Source: NORP181 sp047623555
Lineage (GTDB): Bacteria > Pseudomonadota > Alphaproteobacteria > Rhodobacterales > Rhodobacteraceae
Length of the DNA: 35,145 nucleotides
Assembly: GCA_047623555.1 (NCBI GenBank)
Contig: JBLHMP010000037.1
Coordinates: 1-35,145 of the forward strand
Direction: 5' to 3'
The translations under genes and the position numbers were made by a program. Of this stretch, positions 15,509-24,040 are shown one piece after another (positions within the stretch are counted from its first letter, which is position 1; each line of letters begins with the position of its first letter). The notes below the pieces were generated by a model that saw nothing but the letters and a program-made list of their open reading frames with translations, had not been told where the DNA came from and did not search any database.

Positions 15509-16909
15509 ATGTCTGACGCTGTCGTCACCCGTTTTGCCCCGTCCCCCACTGGCTTTCTGCATATTGGCGGTGCCCGTACCGCATTGTTCAACTGGCTTTA
15601 TGCCCGTGGTCGTGGCGGCAAATTCCTGCTGCGGATCGAGGACACCGACCGCAATCGGTCAACCCCCGAAGCAACAGCAGCGATTCTTGAGGGCATGGCG
15701 TGGCTCGGACTGGACCATGACGGTGATGTCATCAGCCAGTTTGAGGCCGCAGACCGGCACGCCGAGGTGGCGCATCAACTGTTGGCCGAGGGCAAGGCCT
15801 ATAAATGTTTCTCATCGCAGGATGAAATTGCCGCATTCCGCGAAACAGCGCGTGCCGAGGGGCGCAGCACGCTGTTTCGCTCGCCTTGGCGCGATGCTGA
15901 TGCCGCATCCCAGCCAGACGCGCCATTTGTGATCCGCATCAAGGCACCGCAGGATGGGCAGACGGTGATCCGCGATCAGGTGCAGGGCGATGTCACCATC
16001 AGCAATGCGCAACTGGATGATATGGTGTTGCTGCGCAGTGATGGCACGCCGGTTTACATGCTCGCCGTTGTTGTGGATGATCATGATATGGGCGTCACCC
16101 ATGTGATCCGGGGCGATGACCATCTGAACAACGCGGCGCGGCAGATGACGATCTATGATGCCATGGGGTGGGACGTGCCGACCTGGGCACATATCCCGCT
16201 GATCCACGGGCCAGACGGCAAAAAACTAAGCAAACGCCACGGCGCATTGGGCGCGCAGGAATATCAGGCGATGGGCTATCCTGCGTCAGGCATGCGCAAT
16301 TATCTGACGCGTTTGGGTTGGTCGCATGGCAATGACGAATTTTTTACCGATGCACAGGCGCTCGACTGGTTTGATCTGGGTGGAATCGGCAAAAGCCCGG
16401 CGCGGTTTGACCTGAAAAAGCTGGAAAACCTCTGTGGGCAGCATATTGCGATCACGGATGACGCTGCGTTGCGGCGTGAAATCGTGAGTTACCTAGCGGC
16501 AGCAAACCTGCCTGCACTGACAACAGATCAGGAGACCGCATTAGAGCGGGCGATGCATTGCATCAAAGAACGGGCCAAAACATTGCCAGAACTGCTTGAA
16601 AAGGCTCATTTTGCGCTAATTTCGCGCCCCGTTGCGCCAGACGAAAAGGCGGCAAAATCCCTTGATGATGTATCCCGTCGTATACTGTCGGAATTGACGC
16701 CGCAGTTGCAAAATGTTAGGTGGTCTCGTAATGAACTGGAGGAGGTTCTGGGGGCATTTGCAGAAGCGCAAGGCACCAAGTTCGGCAAACTGGCCGGACC
16801 ACTGCGCGCCGCCCTAGCAGGCCGGGCTGTGACACCTTCGGTCTATGACATGATGCTAGCATTGGGGCGCGAAGAAACGCTGGCCCGACTGGCAGACACA
16901 GCAGGCTGA
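15509..16909 (+). CDS. gltX: Glutamate--tRNA ligase
   Basis: Class I aminoacyl-tRNA synthetase charging tRNA-Glu. Start chosen at ATG 15509 (466 residues) because the protein then opens with the family-typical VVTRFAPSPTGFLHIGG; the frame is open upstream to 15434 but that extension looks non-coding. The HIGH signature is HIGG (18-21) and the KMSKS loop is KKLSKRH (238-244). Many alphaproteobacteria have two GltX paralogues, one able to mischarge tRNA-Gln for GatCAB amidation; I cannot tell which this is. It is divergent from comEC and 127 bp upstream of gltA. Confidence 0.95.
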   Translation: MSDAVVTRFAPSPTGFLHIGGARTALFNWLYARGRGGKFLLRIEDTDRNRSTPEATAAILEGMAWLGLDHDGDVISQFEAADRHAEVAHQLLAEGKAYKCFSSQDEIAAFRETARAEGRSTLFRSPWRDADAASQPDAPFVIRIKAPQDGQTVIRDQVQGDVTISNAQLDDMVLLRSDGTPVYMLAVVVDDHDMGVTHVIRGDDHLNNAARQMTIYDAMGWDVPTWAHIPLIHGPDGKKLSKRHGALGAQEYQAMGYPASGMRNYLTRLGWSHGNDEFFTDAQALDWFDLGGIGKSPARFDLKKLENLCGQHIAITDDAALRREIVSYLAAANLPALTTDQETALERAMHCIKERAKTLPELLEKAHFALISRPVAPDEKAAKSLDDVSRRILSELTPQLQNVRWSRNELEEVLGAFAEAQGTKFGKLAGPLRAALAGRAVTPSVYDMMLALGREETLARLADTAG

Positions 16910-17036
16910 ACCCGATCTTCATAATTGGGTAACATTGCAAAGATACGACCGACCCAAAGGGGACGTTTTTCGGCTCCCATCCAACAGGATGGCGCAGGAA
17001 ACGACTGCTAAGATCGGACATAAGAAAGGGATGACT

Positions 17037-18332
17037 ATGACAGATACCAAGAAAACAGCGACGTTAAGCCTGAATGGCGAAAGCTACGAGTTGCCGGTTT
17101 TTTCACCCACCGCCGGACCCGATGTTGTTGATATTCGCAAGTTATATGCGCAGGCCGGCGTGTTTACCTATGATCCTGGCTTCACCTCGACTGCGAGCTG
17201 TGACAGCACCATTACCTTTATCGACGGTGACAAAGGCGAATTACTGCACCGGGGTTATCCAATCGACCAACTGGCCGGGAAATCGCATTATCTAGAGGTC
17301 TGTTATCTGCTTCTGTACGGCGAACTGCCCTCGGCCGAGCAGCTAGAAGATTTTGAAACGCGGGTGACCCGCCATACAATGCTGCATGAACAGATGACCT
17401 ATCTGTTCCGCGGATTCCGCCGCGATGCACCGCCCATGGCGATCATGGTCGGCGTTGTTGGGGCCCTGTCAGCGTTTTACCATGACAGCACCGACATTAC
17501 GGACCCTTGGCAGCGGGAAGTCGCGTCGATCCGGCTCATTGCCAAGATGCCGACGATCGCAGCGATGGCCTATAAATACACCATTGGTCAGCCGTTTGTG
17601 GCACCGCGCAATGATCTGGATTATGCGTCCAACTTCCTGCGCATGTGTTTTGCGGTTCCGGCCGAAGACTACGAAGTGAACCCGATTTTGGCCCGTGCCA
17701 TGGACCGGATTTTCACGCTGCATGCGGATCACGAACAGAACGCATCGACCTCAACCGTGCGTTTGGCATCGTCCTCGGGTGCCAATCCGTTTGCCTGTAT
17801 TGCGGCCGGTATTGCCTGTCTTTGGGGCCCTGCACATGGCGGCGCCAATCAGGCCTGTCTGGAAATGCTCAACGAAATCGGCACGGTTGATCGCATCCCT
17901 GAATTCATCGCCCGCGCCAAAGACAAGAACGATCCGTTCCGTCTCATGGGCTTTGGCCATCGGGTTTACAAAAACTTTGACCCGCGCGCCAAGGTGATGA
18001 AACAGTCGGCAGACGAAGTTCTGGAATTGCTGGGCGTGGACAACAATCCAATCCTGCAAGTCGCAAAAGAGCTTGAGAAACAGGCGCTGGCTGATCCGTA
18101 TTTTGCCGAGAAAAAGCTGTTCCCGAATGTGGATTTCTATTCCGGTATTATTCTTGAGGCGATGGGCTTTCCAACGTCGATGTTCACCGCAATCTTTGCA
18201 ACGGCCCGTACCGTTGGCTGGATTTCGCAGTGGAAAGAAATGATCGCCGATCCACAGAATAAAATTGGCCGCCCACGTCAATTGTATCTTGGCGAAACTG
18301 CCCGGGACTATGTGGATATCGAAAACCGCTAA
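17037..18332 (+). CDS. gltA: Citrate synthase (type I)
   Basis: Condenses acetyl-CoA and oxaloacetate, the entry step of the TCA cycle. The catalytic triad is in place: His267 in GPAHGGANQA, His308 in GFGHRVYKNFDPRA, and Asp366 in NVDFYSGI, within a few residues of the E. coli hexameric enzyme. Two in-frame ATGs lie at 17031 and 17037. GAAAGGG ends one base before the first and seven before the second, so 17037 (431 residues) is preferred. The 127-bp upstream gap contains a perfect hairpin CCATCC-AACA-GGATGG (16977-16992), which would lie in the leader. A strong terminator follows the gene. Confidence 0.97.
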   Translation: MTDTKKTATLSLNGESYELPVFSPTAGPDVVDIRKLYAQAGVFTYDPGFTSTASCDSTITFIDGDKGELLHRGYPIDQLAGKSHYLEVCYLLLYGELPSAEQLEDFETRVTRHTMLHEQMTYLFRGFRRDAPPMAIMVGVVGALSAFYHDSTDITDPWQREVASIRLIAKMPTIAAMAYKYTIGQPFVAPRNDLDYASNFLRMCFAVPAEDYEVNPILARAMDRIFTLHADHEQNASTSTVRLASSSGANPFACIAAGIACLWGPAHGGANQACLEMLNEIGTVDRIPEFIARAKDKNDPFRLMGFGHRVYKNFDPRAKVMKQSADEVLELLGVDNNPILQVAKELEKQALADPYFAEKKLFPNVDFYSGIILEAMGFPTSMFTAIFATARTVGWISQWKEMIADPQNKIGRPRQLYLGETARDYVDIENR

Positions 18333-18356
18333 TTCGAATTCCACCGAAAAATTATG

Positions 18357-18394
18357 CGCCTCGCACCTGTTAAGGGGGCGGGGCGTTTTTTTTT
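18357..18394 (+). terminator. Intrinsic terminator of gltA
   Basis: CGCCTCGCACC (18357-18367) pairs with GGGGGCGGGGCG (18374-18385) with one G-U pair and one mismatch around a short loop. It is followed by nine T bases (18386-18394). It lies 24 bases after the gltA stop. Confidence 0.85.
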
Positions 18395-18516
18395 CGAACA
18401 ATGGATGGGGTTCCAAACCTTTGATTGCGGCTTGGAAACAGTAAATGACTTCGATTTGACAAACCCCGGTAGATCATTTCTGGTTAATTAGACACGTTAA
18501 TGGGAATCGATTTACC

Positions 18517-19476
18517 ATGTTAATTGCTTTTGCTGCGATGGCCTTTGTGGCCGCGATGGTCATCATCAATGATGACGATGACGATACAACCGCTGATGAA
18601 CAAACACTCATCCCAGATGAAGAACTGGTTGACGAGAATGGGCTAACCCCCTGGGGGGTTGCATCTGAGGCCGCGACCGAAGGCGACGATGTCCTGATCG
18701 GGACCAGCAGCGATGACACCTACTTTGCCAATGACGGTAGCGATACAGTCGCCGGAGAAGACGGCGATGACCGTTTGTTTGGCAACGAAGGCAATGATTA
18801 CCTAATTGGCGGCGAAGGTGATGATTTTGAACGCGGCGGCCTTGGCGCAGACATATTGTCCGGTGGTTCCGGAGATGATCATCTTATCGGAGACGCCCAG
18901 GGTGATATTCTGCATGGTGGCGATGGTGATGACACGTTGGAAGGTGGCGATGGGCGTGACTATCTGATCGGAAATTCGGGTGCCGACAGCCTGACGGGCG
19001 GAGACGGTAGCGACGAATTATTTGGTGGTCAGGCATTCGAAAAATCTCTGACGGACGAAGAATTCAGTCAAAGCGTGAGCAATCTTGAAGACGAAGGCTA
19101 TCCTGATTTTTTTCGCCCCGTATTTCTAAATCGTGAAGATGATGGGTATCAGGACACATTGGACGGGGGGGGCGGCATTGACTATTTGTTCATAAATGAT
19201 GGTGACATAGCAACGGGCGGCGAAGGTAACGATGAGTTCTTTTTGATGGACGGAGAGGGCGATGAAACGGCGACTATCACTGATTTCGATGTAGACGAAG
19301 ACCTGCTGGTGTATGTTCACGACGAAGGCACCGAACAGCCCGCCCTGAACCTTGTTGACAATGGTGATGGCACGCAAACGCTATTTGCCGATGGCAAAGC
19401 GGTTTCGGTAATTAATTCAATGGAACTGAACGTCAGCGACATCAACGTCTTTGCGCGGTTTGTTCCGCCCGCCTGA
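18517..19476 (+). CDS. RTX/hemolysin-type calcium-binding repeat protein with N-terminal membrane segment
   Basis: A 319-residue, strongly acidic protein. Residues 1-17 (MLIAFAAMAFVAAMVII) form one hydrophobic segment followed directly by a run of aspartates, suggesting a signal anchor with the rest outside. Residues about 55-165 hold some 11 glycine- and aspartate-rich nonapeptides of the GGxGxDxLx type (GGEGDDFERG, GGSGDDHLIG, GGDGDDTLEG), and a further pair lies near 210-245. Each pair of turns is expected to bind Ca2+ in a parallel beta roll. There is no catalytic domain and no visible type I secretion ABC transporter in the window. Between the repeat blocks is a non-repeat insert (about 170-205). 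It is monocistronic: the gltA terminator lies upstream and a convergent gene downstream. Function unknown. Confidence 0.85.
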   Translation: MLIAFAAMAFVAAMVIINDDDDDTTADEQTLIPDEELVDENGLTPWGVASEAATEGDDVLIGTSSDDTYFANDGSDTVAGEDGDDRLFGNEGNDYLIGGEGDDFERGGLGADILSGGSGDDHLIGDAQGDILHGGDGDDTLEGGDGRDYLIGNSGADSLTGGDGSDELFGGQAFEKSLTDEEFSQSVSNLEDEGYPDFFRPVFLNREDDGYQDTLDGGGGIDYLFINDGDIATGGEGNDEFFLMDGEGDETATITDFDVDEDLLVYVHDEGTEQPALNLVDNGDGTQTLFADGKAVSVINSMELNVSDINVFARFVPPA

Positions 19477-19485
19477 TAGCGGGCG
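19466..19485. terminator. Hairpin at the convergent gene ends (RTX gene and enoyl-CoA hydratase)
   Basis: CGCCCGC (19466-19472) and GCGGGCG (19479-19485) are perfect 7-bp arms around CTGATA, which includes the stop codon of the RTX gene. It occupies the 17-bp gap between two convergent genes. No clear T-run follows on either strand, so termination strength is uncertain. Confidence 0.45.
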
Positions 19486-19493
19486 AGACCTGG

Positions 19494-20270
19494 TTAGCGG
19501 CCTTCGTATTTCGCCGGGCGCTTTTCCATAAACGAAACAACGCCCTCTTGAAAATCACGGGTTTTGCCGCACTGGCCTTGCAACTGCGCCTCAAGCGCCA
19601 GTTGCTCGTCCAGCGTGTTGCCATAGGTGCCGCGAATTGAATCCTTAACCGCGCGGTACGCCACAGTTGGCCCTGCTGCCAGATGCGCCGCGCGTTTGCG
19701 CCAATGCACGTCAAACGCATCGTCCCCGACTGCTTCCCAAATCATGCCCATCTCATCTGCCTGTCGGGCGCTGATCCGGTCGGCAAACAGCGCCGCACCC
19801 ATCGCCTTGGCCATGCCCATCTGACGTGGCAGAAACCATGTTCCACCAGCGTCAGGCATTAGGCCGATACGAGTAAATGCCTGCATGAAATAGGCGGATT
19901 CAGTGGCGATCACCACATCTGCGGCCAGCGCCAGATTGGCACCTGCCCCGGCAGCCGGTCCATTCACAGCTGAAATTGTCGGCACCGGGCAATCGTAAAT
20001 CGCCTCAAGCATCGGCATATATTCGTCGCGCAACGTCCGTTCCAGATCAAGCTTGGTTGGGTCAACCCCATCGCCAAGATCCTGCCCGGTGCAAAACGCG
20101 CCCCCCGCTCCGGTCATCACAATCACCCGCGCGGTTTTGGCCGCATCCTTCATGGCATAGGTAATTTCGGCCCGCATCTGCGTGGTCAGCGAATTCATTT
20201 TATCGGGGCGATTCAACGTCAGAATGCCCACGCCGTCCGTGATGTTCAGGGTAATTGTCTGATAGTCCAT
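19494..20270 (-). CDS. Enoyl-CoA hydratase/isomerase family protein, PaaG-like
   Basis: A 258-residue crotonase-fold protein. The oxyanion-hole segments are ARVIVMTGAGGAFCTGQDL (48-66) and NGPAAGAGANLALAAD (103-118), and the acidic active-site residue is Asp140 in GLMPDAGGTW. The stretch GGTWFLPRQMGMAKAMG with QADEMGMIWEAV resembles PaaG, the ring-epoxide isomerase of phenylacetate degradation, more than short-chain FadB-type hydratases. No other paa gene is present, so the substrate is uncertain. GAGG five bases before the ATG supports the start. It lies 73 bp downstream of ccmH on the same strand and may be co-transcribed with ccmFH, or may have its own promoter. Confidence 0.88.
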   Translation of the reverse strand: MDYQTITLNITDGVGILTLNRPDKMNSLTTQMRAEITYAMKDAAKTARVIVMTGAGGAFCTGQDLGDGVDPTKLDLERTLRDEYMPMLEAIYDCPVPTISAVNGPAAGAGANLALAADVVIATESAYFMQAFTRIGLMPDAGGTWFLPRQMGMAKAMGAALFADRISARQADEMGMIWEAVGDDAFDVHWRKRAAHLAAGPTVAYRAVKDSIRGTYGNTLDEQLALEAQLQGQCGKTRDFQEGVVSFMEKRPAKYEGR

Positions 20271-20343
20271 GCCAACCTCATCGCGTTAAGTATGTGCGCC
20301 AACTTTGCGCAGACTGTGCGCCAATAAAAAGAGAGACGGCGCG

Positions 20344-20796
20344 TCACTCGTCCATAATTTGGCGCAACCGGTCCTGTTCTTGTTCACTTAAATCCCGGTC
20401 CTGCGCCACGGTTGCCCGCGATCGTCCGCGTACATAAAACCAGCCCATAAGGCCTGCCAGTAACAACATCAGCGGCCCTGCCGCCCAGAGCAGCACATTG
20501 CCGCCCTGCCCGTTAGGCTGCATCAGCACCACTTCTCCGTAGCGCGCCACAAAGAACGCTTTGACCTCATCGTTGGTCGCACCCTCGTTAACCAATTCGC
20601 GCACCATAATGCGGGCGTCTGACGCCCATGCGGCATTGGACGATGCAATCGCCTCGGACCTGCACTGAACACAGCGGAGTTCACGATCCAACACCTGTGC
20701 GCGGGCCTCAAGCAACGGATCGGCCAGCATTTCCTCAGGCTCAACCGCCCAGGCCGTGCTGCCCAGCAACAACAGGATCACCAACAGATGTTTCAT
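20344..20796 (-). CDS. ccmH: Cytochrome c-type biogenesis protein CcmH
   Basis: Thiol-redox component of system I cytochrome c maturation. It reduces or holds the CXXCH thiols of apocytochrome c for haem ligation by CcmF. The 150 residues comprise an export signal (about 1-17, MKHLLVILLLLGSTAWA), a periplasmic three-helix domain with the redox motif LRCVQC (Cys42, Cys45), and a C-terminal membrane helix (about 100-122). In most CcmH proteins the motif is followed by Q (LRCxxCQ); here it is R46. No CcmI-like TPR extension is fused. The start overlaps the ccmF stop (ATGA, 20793-20796), so the two are translationally coupled. Confidence 0.93.
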   Translation of the reverse strand: MKHLLVILLLLGSTAWAVEPEEMLADPLLEARAQVLDRELRCVQCRSEAIASSNAAWASDARIMVRELVNEGATNDEVKAFFVARYGEVVLMQPNGQGGNVLLWAAGPLMLLLAGLMGWFYVRGRSRATVAQDRDLSEQEQDRLRQIMDE

Positions 20797-22754
20797 TCTG
20801 CAGGCACCATCTTGGATTTACGCGCCCCTGCGGCAATACGGAATCGCCGGTCGCTCAGGCTAAGAAAACCGCCAAAGGCCATCAACAAACATCCGCCCCA
20901 AATCCAGTTCACAAACGGTTTGATATAGGTCCGCATGGTCCAGCCGCCATCATCCTGTTGATCGCCAATGACCACATAAACATCGCGCAGAAACCGGTAA
21001 TCAATCGCGGCCTCGGTGGTTGGCATCTTGGCCACCGGATACAGCCGTTTTTCCGGATGCAAAACGGCCAAGACCTTGTCGCCTTTGGCCAGTGTCACCT
21101 CACCTGTGGTCGAAAAGTAGTTCGGCCCCTGAGTGCGTTCGACACTTTGCAATGTCAGCTCATAGCTACCAACCTCAAATGGTTGGCCCATATAGGCGAC
21201 GCGAATGTCCTCTTGCTGCCATGCGGTCAGCCCGGTGACCGCGAAAATGGTAACCCCCATCCCCGCATGTGCCACCGACTTGCCCCAGTCGGCACGTGGC
21301 AACCTGATCAGACGACCCAATCGGCCCGCCCCGCGCCCGGTGCGTGACCACAGATCGACAATCGCGCCAAACACGACCCACGAGCCGAGCAACAACGCAA
21401 TCGGCCCCAAACCGCTGCGCCCGCTTTGTATAGCCCAAGCAAGCACCGCCACAGCCACGGCCAACATTGCCGCATAGCGCAACGACCATATTGCACGGCC
21501 CACACGACCGCGTTTCCACGGCAGCATAGCCCCAATAGGCATGATCGCGCCCAGCAATATCATGAACGGCGTAAAGGCGGTGTTAAAGAACGGCGCCCCC
21601 ACGCTCAGTTTTCGATCAAAGAAGATCTCAGCGACCAGCGGCCACATCGTGCCAACAAAAACCACGAAACAGGCAACCGCCAGCAGTACATTATTGGCCA
21701 CCAGCGCGCTTTCGCGACTGACCACGCCAAACACGCCGCGTGCCTCCATGACACCGGCGCGCATAGCAAACAGCAGCAGCGCACCACCAGTGAACAGCGC
21801 CAAAATGGACAGGATAACCACACCGCGTTCCGGATCGTTGGCAAAGGCATGCACCGAGGTCAGCAACCCTGACCGCACGATAAACGTACCGATCAACGAA
21901 AAACCAAAGGCAAGAATCGCCAACAAAATGGTCCAGCTTTTCAGCGATTCCCGCTTTTCCACCACGATCGCGGAATGCAGCAAGGCCGTCGCCAATAACC
22001 ACGGCATAAACGACGCGTTTTCAACCGGATCCCAGAACCAAAATCCGCCCCAGCCGAGCTCATAATACGCCCACCACGACCCCAAAGCGATGCCGATGGT
22101 CAGGAATATCCAGGCCGCCAACGTCCACGGCCGCACCCACCGCGCCCAGGCCGCATCAATGCGACCCTCGATCAGCGCCGCCACGGCAAAGGAATACGAC
22201 ATGCTCAGCCCGACATAACCGAGATACAAAAACGGCGGGTGGAACGCGAGCCCGGGGTCCTGCAAAAGCGGGTTCAGATCTTCCCCGTCAAAAGGCGGAA
22301 TTTCCAGCCGTAAGAAAGGGTTAGACGTGAATATAATAAAGCCGAAAAACGCTACAGCGATCGCCGACTGCACCGATAAAACCCGCGCCTTGAGCGTCGG
22401 TGGCAACCCACTGCCAAACCATGCGGCTGTCGCGCCAAACAGGGTGACGATCAGCACCCACAAAAGCATTGAGCCCTCGTGATTGCCCCAGGTCCCACTG
22501 ATCTTATAAAGCAGCGGTTTTGCCGAATGGCTGTTCATCACCACCAGCCGCAATGAGAAATCCGAGGTGATAAACGCGTACATCAGGGCGGCAAAGGCAA
22601 ACGCCGTCAGCAGGAATTGCACGGTGGCGGCCGGTTCCGCCACGGCCATCCAGCCAGGCCAGCGTTTTTGCGCCCCGATCATGGGCACGATGGCCTGTAC
22701 GATTGCCACCATAAAGGCGAGGATGAGGGCGAAATGTCCGAGTTCTGTAACCAT
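20793..22754 (-). CDS. ccmF: Haem lyase / cytochrome c-type biogenesis protein CcmF
   Basis: Large polytopic inner-membrane protein that attaches haem to apocytochrome c. Start chosen at ATG 22754 (653 residues, MVTELGHFALILAF); a TTG at 22790 would add 12 unlikely residues. The tryptophan-rich WWD haem-binding motif is clear: WWAYYELGWGGFWFWDPVENA near residues 235-255. It is flanked by helices with LGYVGLSMSYSFAV and by histidines that can serve as haem ligands (GNHEGS near 85; LLHSAIVVEK after the WWD motif). About 14 hydrophobic segments are visible. A periplasmic C-terminal domain precedes the last helix. It is followed by ccmH; ccmE lies upstream beyond the inserted endolysin-holin pair. 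Confidence 0.96.
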   Translation of the reverse strand: MVTELGHFALILAFMVAIVQAIVPMIGAQKRWPGWMAVAEPAATVQFLLTAFAFAALMYAFITSDFSLRLVVMNSHSAKPLLYKISGTWGNHEGSMLLWVLIVTLFGATAAWFGSGLPPTLKARVLSVQSAIAVAFFGFIIFTSNPFLRLEIPPFDGEDLNPLLQDPGLAFHPPFLYLGYVGLSMSYSFAVAALIEGRIDAAWARWVRPWTLAAWIFLTIGIALGSWWAYYELGWGGFWFWDPVENASFMPWLLATALLHSAIVVEKRESLKSWTILLAILAFGFSLIGTFIVRSGLLTSVHAFANDPERGVVILSILALFTGGALLLFAMRAGVMEARGVFGVVSRESALVANNVLLAVACFVVFVGTMWPLVAEIFFDRKLSVGAPFFNTAFTPFMILLGAIMPIGAMLPWKRGRVGRAIWSLRYAAMLAVAVAVLAWAIQSGRSGLGPIALLLGSWVVFGAIVDLWSRTGRGAGRLGRLIRLPRADWGKSVAHAGMGVTIFAVTGLTAWQQEDIRVAYMGQPFEVGSYELTLQSVERTQGPNYFSTTGEVTLAKGDKVLAVLHPEKRLYPVAKMPTTEAAIDYRFLRDVYVVIGDQQDDGGWTMRTYIKPFVNWIWGGCLLMAFGGFLSLSDRRFRIAAGARKSKMVPAE

Positions 22755-22832
22755 GCCACCTATATAGGCTGCACAACAGGGCCGGGCCAATGGTTTTCAG
22801 CCCTCCGCAGCGATCACATTGTCGCGGGGGCG

Positions 22833-23402
22833 CTACTTTGCTTGCCAATCCTCAAGCGCTCGATTTTGTTCCGGATACACAGCCGCCACACTGTCCCGCG
22901 CATTTGTTCCCGGATCAGCAGCCCCCGGCGTGTCCGCCCGCATCTGCTCTAACACGGCGATATTCACCATCGCTTGTGGTGCCCGCGCCATGCTAGCCGC
23001 GATATCGCGTTGAAAATCCTGCGTTTTCACCTGATGCCGCCCACCAAAGTAAAACGAAACAATAACGCCCAACAACCACCACAACGGTTCCGGCACCAAC
23101 GCAATCCCCTGCATCCGTGCCGCAAACCACAGCGGATCAACCATCGCAGCACCAAACAACGCCAACGTGCCCAACGCCAAAGCCGGACGCGGCACCCGGT
23201 TAAGCCCATCCATGAACCGGTCAAATCTGCCCTTTCCTTCTAGCACGAATTCCTCACCAAACTGTTGCATCGCGCCGCCGCGCAGCTCAACCGCCCGTTT
23301 TGCCCCGGCCTCGGCGTTTTCTACAAACACCTCAGCAGTGTCTCGCAACACATTGCGCCCGCCGCCGAACAGAAACCCAAAAAACTCGGAAATCATCCCC
23401 AT
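22833..23402 (-). CDS. Holin family protein (gene-transfer-agent-type lysis gene)
   Basis: A 189-residue protein with an amphipathic N-terminal region (1-70) and two or three hydrophobic helices: PALALGTLALFGAAMV (about 73-88) and PLWWLLGVIVSFYFGG (about 105-120). A short hydrophobic segment (PLWFAA) lies between them, and a charged C-terminal tail follows. I recognise it as the holin of 3TMs family known from Rhodobacterales gene transfer agents. Holins form inner-membrane lesions that release an endolysin. GGAGG lies eight bases before ATG 23402. A second ATG (codon 3, 23396) overlaps the endolysin stop as ATGA. It is directly downstream of the endolysin gene and followed by ccmF after 78 bp. 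Confidence 0.8.
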   Translation of the reverse strand: MGMISEFFGFLFGGGRNVLRDTAEVFVENAEAGAKRAVELRGGAMQQFGEEFVLEGKGRFDRFMDGLNRVPRPALALGTLALFGAAMVDPLWFAARMQGIALVPEPLWWLLGVIVSFYFGGRHQVKTQDFQRDIAASMARAPQAMVNIAVLEQMRADTPGAADPGTNARDSVAAVYPEQNRALEDWQAK

Positions 23403-24019
23403 GCTGCGACCCTCCGGTCAAATTCGGCCGATGTCAGGTGATATTTAGTCGATAAAAACGCCTCAGCCCGGGTGATCCAACCGCCTTTGCCACCGCGCCG
23501 AGTCCTTGCGTACTTGCGGCTGGCCACCCGACCATCGCCAAGCCGGAAATAGTAATTGCGCCGCGCCACTCCATACGCATCCCGAAACGCCAACTCACCA
23601 GGCTCTGCCGCCTTGCGCGCCGCAGCTAGGGTTTGCGGCCCTATGGCGCCGTCAACACCAACATCAAACCCCATATCCAGCAGTAATCGTTGCAGAATTT
23701 TCACCGCATTCCCGCCGGCATTCACATACATATCAAACAGGCTTGGCTGCAGCTCACTCGGCATTTCGGCAATGCGCGGACGCTCAAAATAATGGGTGAT
23801 AAAGATGTCGACCGCCTGTGCCCGACTTAATGCCCGCACATCCGCCTCAGAAATCCGCCCATCATCGGTCAGATCCATCCGCAATCGGCGCATCGTATGA
23901 ATAGTAACGCCAAATTTGGTCGCCCCACCGGGATCATCCGGATCATTCACAAACCCACCTTCGCGGGCAACAATCTCTTCGGCAATCTGGCGAACATTTT
24001 GCATGACGCTTCCCTTCAA
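23393..24019 (-). CDS. GH108 N-acetylmuramidase (endolysin, gene-transfer-agent type)
   Basis: A 208-residue peptidoglycan hydrolase. The N-terminal GH108 (DUF847) domain carries AREGGFVNDPDDPGGATKFGVT with catalytic Glu20 and the conserved DDPGGATKFG motif. A C-terminal PG_binding_3-type segment (about 100-175) includes FDMYVNAGG and VDGAIGPQTL. No signal peptide is visible, so release would depend on the holin encoded just downstream, the usual phage logic. The ATG at 24019 has GAAGGGA six bases upstream. On the minus strand upstream, TTGA-N6-TTAACC (24061-24046) loosely resembles a CtrA box (TTAA-N7-TTAAC), but it is one base short and has a mismatch. A 109-bp gap separates it from ccmE. 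In Rhodobacter capsulatus a similar endolysin-holin pair outside the main cluster lyses cells to release gene transfer agent. Confidence 0.85.
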   Translation of the reverse strand: MKGSVMQNVRQIAEEIVAREGGFVNDPDDPGGATKFGVTIHTMRRLRMDLTDDGRISEADVRALSRAQAVDIFITHYFERPRIAEMPSELQPSLFDMYVNAGGNAVKILQRLLLDMGFDVGVDGAIGPQTLAAARKAAEPGELAFRDAYGVARRNYYFRLGDGRVASRKYARTRRGGKGGWITRAEAFLSTKYHLTSAEFDRRVAAWG

Positions 24020-24040
24020 ATTTGACGGAAAGACTGCTCA

